64,000 nt of DNA from DATNPH01 sp036703315 (GTDB lineage Bacteria > Cyanobacteriota > Cyanobacteriia > Cyanobacteriales > Coleofasciculaceae). Position 1 is the stretch's first letter. Every line of letters begins with the position of its first letter. Positions 60,250 through 64,000 of the stretch are shown here, in pieces. The stretch covers positions 1-64,000 of the forward strand of contig DATNPH010000179.1 in assembly GCA_036703315.1 (NCBI GenBank), read 5' to 3'. The notes under the pieces were generated by a model, which ran no database searches, was not told the origin of the DNA, and was given only the letters and a program-made list of their open reading frames with translations. A program made the translations under genes and the position numbers.

Positions 60250-61197
60250 CTAGAAGCATAGAGCGGGATTTTCATCAGTGACAGCTGGGCATTGCGTGTA
60301 CAAACGCTCAGAACGGATCTTACGACCACTTTGCCAAACATCTACTCTATAAGGGCTAACGTAGTAAGAATTCTTGCCATTATCAGCACGATACGTACCT
60401 CCACCAGTGTCCCGAGCAGGGAGCCAGACAAATTGTCTAGGATTCTGCTTAGCCTGCCCAAAGTAAAATAACTGACCATTCTCCCGACAAACATTCACAC
60501 GAAAGTTTGCCGTTTCACCTGCAATCACAGCTTCGTTCTTACAGCCCCCTTCAGCTCTCACAGAACCGGAAGCTACTGGCGCAGGGGTAACTACTGGCTC
60601 TGGAACAACAGGTTTAGGTTTGCTTGGAGCAACTGCAACAGATCGCAGGGGTGGAATCTTCCCTGCCACTAAAGGCGGCAAAAATGGCATAGGATTAACC
60701 GCACCAGATAAAACCTGACCATTTGGGTGAACCTCAAAATGTAAATGAGGACCATTGCTATTGCCTGTGCTGCCCATCTCTGCAATAAGTTGTCCCTGGC
60801 TCACTTGTTGACCTTTTCTGACCAAAAGGCGTTGAGTGTGACCATAAACAGTCACAGTACCATTACTATGCCTGATCTGTATGGCTAGCCCCAATCCCCA
60901 ATCGTTTTGACCTGCAAAGATTACTTCTCCGTCGCCTGCCGCAACAATAGGAATTCCAAACGCGCCTGAGATGTCAATTCCTTCGTGAAACGTGTGAAAG
61001 CCTTGAGAGATAAACCCTTGACTCGGCCAAATGAACTGAGGAGACTTGTTTTTGTCTAAAAGCTTAGCCCCGTTAGCTCGTGTGCAGCAAGCAACCGACT
61101 CTGTGGAGGAAAAAGCACTCTTAACTCCCACTATGTTCAATGATATAAACCCGATCACTCCCATAGTAAGCAGCTGGGCTATAGTAACTTTTTTCAC
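60250..61197 (-). CDS. M23-family metallopeptidase (lysostaphin/LytM fold)
   Basis: 315 aa, periplasmic: signal peptide MKKVTIAQLLTMGVIGFISL with later residues to about 33. The peptidase domain (about 60-170) has the zinc ligands His71 and Asp75 (HEGID) and His153 in HLHFE, with catalytic His120 (VYGHTQ) and His151, so it should be active on peptide cross-links. The end holds a Pro/Val linker (180-210) and a C-terminal beta domain with Cys pairs (NVCRENGQLFYFGQAK) of unknown role, found in some cyanobacterial members. Its neighbours are the SH3b/PG-binding genes, which suggests an envelope-remodelling locus. Confidence 0.9.
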   Translation of the reverse strand: MKKVTIAQLLTMGVIGFISLNIVGVKSAFSSTESVACCTRANGAKLLDKNKSPQFIWPSQGFISQGFHTFHEGIDISGAFGIPIVAAGDGEVIFAGQNDWGLGLAIQIRHSNGTVTVYGHTQRLLVRKGQQVSQGQLIAEMGSTGNSNGPHLHFEVHPNGQVLSGAVNPMPFLPPLVAGKIPPLRSVAVAPSKPKPVVPEPVVTPAPVASGSVRAEGGCKNEAVIAGETANFRVNVCRENGQLFYFGQAKQNPRQFVWLPARDTGGGTYRADNGKNSYYVSPYRVDVWQSGRKIRSERLYTQCPAVTDENPALCF

Positions 61198-61421
61198 ATC
61201 AAAATCCTCGCCTTTATTGGAATGTTATTAGCAGGAAAGCTGGTTATTAGATTGTTGATAAACTTAAATTGTTCCTATAAATAGCGAACGAAGCTATCTT
61301 TTTTAGTGCTATTTTTTCAAGAATTGGTGAGTCAATGACAACTATAGTTGACTAAACAAATTAGCCATATTATCCAACTTTAGAGTGTTAGATGAAATTC
61401 CAAATTTCAGTTTGTGTCGAT

Positions 61422-62243
61422 TTATCTAGTCTTACAAAATGGAGCGATAGAAAAATCAAGAGCCGGATTAGTATCACTTGGAGCACAATTCGATGTAGAT
61501 GTAGAATATTTGTTTGTCTCGAGTGTTTTAAGTACCTTGAGAACTTCTGCCTTGGTCATTCCAGGACGAATATCTGGACGATAAAGCATTTCGAGTAGCA
61601 CTTTATCAATTTCGGCATATTGAATGGGATCAGTCCAGCCTTGATAGAATATACTGTCTTTATATCGATAGGAATCGTTCATCAATCCTAAGGATTGCGT
61701 GAGTTCTTCCCGGATTAAATGAGAACGTTCTCTTTGTGTAACCTGCTCCGTAGAAATTAGAATCCTCGAAATATAAAGTACATTTTTGCTATCCCATGAA
61801 TTCCAGAAAAAACCTAAGTTTACTGGTATATAATTCCTCTCATATTGTATAAACTTTGATTCAGGAACAAAGTAGATACTCACACTAGGATTATTGGTAA
61901 CAATCTGTAAATGAACTCCGTTAGCAATCGTATTAATTTCGTCGATGACAGCCTGCAAAGTCTTCAAGTCTTCACGGGTTGGTGAACCGAAAACTTTGAT
62001 TCGGACATCTCCAGCCCATTTCTTAATAGTCGCAGTCGAATCTCCAAATTCAGAACCTAAAGCAATTTCTAGGAAATAATCGATTTGCTCTTGAGTGTAT
62101 TTTCTGTTAAGTAATTGAGTGGGTTCTCCTAAGCTAATCACCTCATCCTTTGCATAATTGGACTGTTGATAAGTAGTTAACATCAGCAAACTGATAGTAC
62201 TCAAGCAAGCTAATTTGACTATTGGTGTAGGGAATTTATGCAT
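61422..62243 (-). CDS. DUF2927 domain protein, possible degenerate metallopeptidase
   Basis: 273 aa from ATG 62243 (TTG 62249 is the alternative). A hydrophobic segment at about residues 11-28 (LACLSTISLLMLTTY) may be a signal or anchor. The central domain has TIKKWAGDVRIKVFGSPTRE and a later LIREELTQSLGLMNDSYRYKDS, which fits DUF2927, a family with an HExxH-like zinc motif. Here the second His is absent and the Glu pair (REELTQ) replaces HE, so peptidase activity is doubtful. The end holds LRPGMTK-type repeats (PDIRPGMTKAEVLKVL). No partner gene is seen. Confidence 0.62.
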   Translation of the reverse strand: MHKFPTPIVKLACLSTISLLMLTTYQQSNYAKDEVISLGEPTQLLNRKYTQEQIDYFLEIALGSEFGDSTATIKKWAGDVRIKVFGSPTREDLKTLQAVIDEINTIANGVHLQIVTNNPSVSIYFVPESKFIQYERNYIPVNLGFFWNSWDSKNVLYISRILISTEQVTQRERSHLIREELTQSLGLMNDSYRYKDSIFYQGWTDPIQYAEIDKVLLEMLYRPDIRPGMTKAEVLKVLKTLETNKYSTSTSNCAPSDTNPALDFSIAPFCKTR

Positions 62244-62249
62244 AGTCAA

Positions 62250-62653
62250 TACAAAAAATACTAGTTTACTTTGATGTTGCTAGAGAACTAATCAAGGGAG
62301 TGATACCATTTCGGTTTATGAATGCTAATATCGGTAAACGCTAATTGCTAATAGTTGATTGCTAATTGTCTGTTGGAGCTATTAGCCATTAGCAAAAAAC
62401 AAAGAATTGAGTTGTGACGAATATTTATCCAAATCGGATAACATACCCATTCCTCTGATGATGTCACATATCCTGCACCCTCTTATCCCCTTAATTATGG
62501 ATGCTAAGGGAAGCTATTGCAGGTGACGGAAGATAGTATTAGATTTCCGAGCTAGAGACTGACGAACTGACTTTTAAAACATCCTTTGAGTTCCGCAAAT
62601 TCTCAAAAACGCATAAGCTTATGAGAGACTACTATCCCTTATACGGTGCATAT
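62250..62653. other. Gap with degenerate heptamers (GCTAATT/CATTAGC)
   Basis: The stretch 62318-62398 has repeated GCTAAT, TTGCTAAT and ATTAGC motifs in both orientations, forming an inverted-repeat STRR tract. No gene is supported. The element lies between the 3' end of the CYTH gene and the 5' end of the DUF2927 gene, both on the minus strand. Confidence 0.5.
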
Positions 62654-63139
62654 TTAACTAGACTGGATATTCTCTGACCAGCGGTTAAACGGATGCTGGG
62701 TTAAATTGACGTTGTAGTATCTGGGGTCATCAGAAACTTCATTACCAACCCAGTCGGGTAGTTCAATAATTTGCTTGGCGTCAGTAAGTTCAACTTCCGC
62801 CACTATTAATCCTTGGTTTTCAGCAGCGAACTCGTCTACTTCCCAAGTCAAACCAGCAAATTCAATTTTGTACCTGGTTTTTTCAATGAGAGGGCGATCG
62901 CACAATATATCCAGCATCTCTTGAGCATCCTCTGCGGGAATAGGATACTCATACTCTGCTCTGGAAAACCCCTCTGTTAAACCTTTGATGGTGAGATAAC
63001 CTTGGTTTCCTACGAGGCGCACTCTCACAGAGCAGCCTTGTTTTGTAGAGAGGTAACCTTGGCGGTATATAGTACCAGTACCAAGCGATCGCCACTCTTC
63101 GCCTTTGACTAAAAATTTTCGCTCTATTTCAGTTGCCAT
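62654..63139 (-). CDS. CYTH-domain protein (triphosphate tunnel metalloenzyme)
   Basis: 161 aa. N-terminal ExExK-type motif (EIERKFLV) with strand pattern GYLSTKQGCSVRVRLVGNQG (shown to the Gly) and GYLTIKG, then EYEYPIPAEDAQEMLD and EKTRYKIEFAG, WEVDEFAAEN and VAEVELTD as the acidic strands that line the tunnel. Members hydrolyse inorganic triphosphate or thiamine triphosphate, or are adenylate cyclases; bacterial short forms are generally triphosphatases. No fused CHAD domain. Confidence 0.92.
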   Translation of the reverse strand: MATEIERKFLVKGEEWRSLGTGTIYRQGYLSTKQGCSVRVRLVGNQGYLTIKGLTEGFSRAEYEYPIPAEDAQEMLDILCDRPLIEKTRYKIEFAGLTWEVDEFAAENQGLIVAEVELTDAKQIIELPDWVGNEVSDDPRYYNVNLTQHPFNRWSENIQSS

Positions 63140-63748
63140 GAGAGATAGTTGCTAGGTGGGGCGGCTAGTATCAAAACTAAGCTGAATTTTCTAGCTGTGG
63201 GTAGATTAGCACTGATAAGCGACTTCTCGCCCTGGAAGTGATGCCCCTAATCTCTGTTTATACTCCTCCAGTTTCAGGGAAAACACTAACCTAACGGGTG
63301 TTATATGCAAGAAAAAAGCCAGAACCTTCTACCTTCTCGCTTCATCAAGCTCTGGCTCTGCATTCTCTATGTTGTCTCTTTGATATTCCTCGATCAAACA
63401 GAACAGCAGTACGCGATCGCGTACCAGTTAGAAAACTGTCCACCTCATAATTGCGTTGCTCCCTAATAATTTGGCAAACGGCAACCCAACAGACAGTCAT
63501 TTCAACAAGTTGCATAGTGTGGCCCGGAAAACGGAGAAGAGCTTCCTACCATTGAAGTATAAAGAGTTGGGCTTGAAAAAATGCATCTATCTTTGGACTG
63601 TATCGCTTTTAGCTCGTTTAGGACGATTGCCACCCTTTCCAAAGAGAAGCCGCCATCTGTATAAGCTCCAGAAAAACAAACGACACAGCCAGCCTCGCTA
63701 GTCAGGGTGTTTTCAAGCCAACTTGAAACACGTTTCAGGAAACGAACA
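63140..63748. other. Gap with no convincing gene
   Basis: AGCCAGA at about 63318 and TCTGGCT at about 63350 can pair as a hairpin. Two overlapping frames on opposite strands (63456-63701 and 63502-63801) show no start context, composition or motif to favour either. No tRNA or clear terminator. Confidence 0.4.
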
Positions 63749-63955
63749 ATGAATGACACTAAAGACGGTAATTTATTTCCTGTGCGCCAACCAAGGCACA
63801 AGTCAGTTCAACTCACTCAACAGGAAGCCGCCATTTTGCGACTTACCAATGCCTATGGTATTTCCCCTGACGCCGCCGCTAAAATCATCCTACGTTTAAG
63901 AGCGCAGAAAAAAGCAACTGCCCTTAAGGAAAGTAAAGATTCAACGGCTAACTAG
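63749..63955 (+). CDS. Small helical protein, 68 aa, unknown
   Basis: ATG at 63749 has CAGGAAAC about 10 bases upstream; the in-frame ATG at 63707 adds 14 residues. The product is hydrophilic: N-terminal basic segment (NLFPVRQPRHKSVQLT), helix-forming middle (QQEAAILRLTNAYGISPDAA) and a basic, Lys-rich end (KIILRLRAQKKATALKES). The pattern (QQEAAILRL, GISPDAAAKIILRL) suggests two helices of a DNA-binding or antitoxin-like fold, but I recognise no family. A partner toxin is not seen, and the window ends 45 bases later. Confidence 0.55.
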   Translation: MNDTKDGNLFPVRQPRHKSVQLTQQEAAILRLTNAYGISPDAAAKIILRLRAQKKATALKESKDSTAN

Positions 63956-64000
63956 AGGTTAATAATACCATTTGGTTAAATGTTTGACACTTATCGGGAT

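Noticed and set aside
61392..61598. Plus-strand frame of 68 codons
   Set aside because: Antisense to the end of the DUF2927 gene.
63456..63801. Two overlapping frames on opposite strands
   Set aside because: No ribosome site, motif or composition favours either of them.

Overview
The window is chromosomal DNA from a cyanobacterium, most likely a filamentous one. The signs are an ndhA-ndhI-ndhG-ndhE block of the NDH-1 complex, a long-chain prenyl diphosphate synthase next to glutamate racemase, a hetZ-patU pair, a Ycf66-like protein, TonB-dependent receptors carrying AMIN domains, many GCGATCGC (HIP1) sites and several clusters of short tandem heptamer repeats. hetZ-patU occurs in filamentous strains with and without heterocysts, so the sequence does not settle whether this strain forms heterocysts. 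I cannot name the genus.

Layout. 1-6.6 kb: 3' part of a CPA2 cation/proton antiporter, then cell-wall genes (AMIN-amidase, murI), a small membrane protein, prenyl diphosphate synthase and an unknown protein. 6.7-11.4 kb: hetZ, patU and a membrane transglutaminase-like protein whose catalytic Cys and His are replaced. 12-16 kb: NlpC/P60 peptidase, a beta-lactamase-fold serine hydrolase, a secreted barrel-like protein and a small DUF2917-like protein. 15.9-22.1 kb: a complete branched-chain/neutral amino acid ABC transporter on the minus strand, interrupted by a four-helix-bundle pseudogene and loaded with heptamer repeats, followed by tRNA-Ser(GCU). 22.9-26.5 kb: glycosyltransferase, MscS channel, alanine racemase. 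27.2-33.8 kb: a signalling cluster made of a hybrid histidine kinase, a REC-GGDEF diguanylate cyclase and a REC-PAS-adenylate cyclase. 34-37.8 kb: HNH nuclease, DHH phosphoesterase, SixA, citrate synthase. 38.2-49.2 kb: an iron/siderophore uptake island (ExbD, ExbB, two AMIN-TonB receptors, a PepSY reductase-like protein and a TonB protein with an odd charged tail), with a good Fur-box match before exbB. 49.2-53.4 kb: a broken MORN-repeat gene, the Ycf66-like protein, ndhAIGE and a clear intrinsic terminator. 53.6-56.6 kb: leuC, a methyltransferase, leuD. 57.1-62.2 kb: three related membrane-anchored SH3b/peptidoglycan-binding proteins, an M23 peptidase and a DUF2927 protein. 62.6-64 kb: a CYTH-domain protein and a small unknown protein.

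Themes. Cell-wall synthesis, sensing and remodelling recurs (amidase, MurI, Alr, NlpC/P60, M23, the SH3b/PG-binding trio). The iron island looks like one Fur-controlled uptake system: receptors in the outer membrane, TonB-ExbB-ExbD as energiser, and PepSY as a likely inner-membrane ferric reductase. The three signalling genes point towards combined control through phosphotransfer, c-di-GMP and cAMP. Several genes are visibly broken (four-helix-bundle, MORN, a remnant behind the first TonB receptor, and perhaps the 5' end of the hybrid kinase and a small ORF before the SH3b gene). No CRISPR array, phage or intact insertion sequence was seen. The most original signals are the conserved cytoplasmic N-terminus of the SH3b/PG-binding trio, the dead-looking transglutaminase beside hetZ-patU, the inverted-repeat-flanked four-helix-bundle cassette in the liv operon, and a 77-bp nested palindrome at 15.3 kb.
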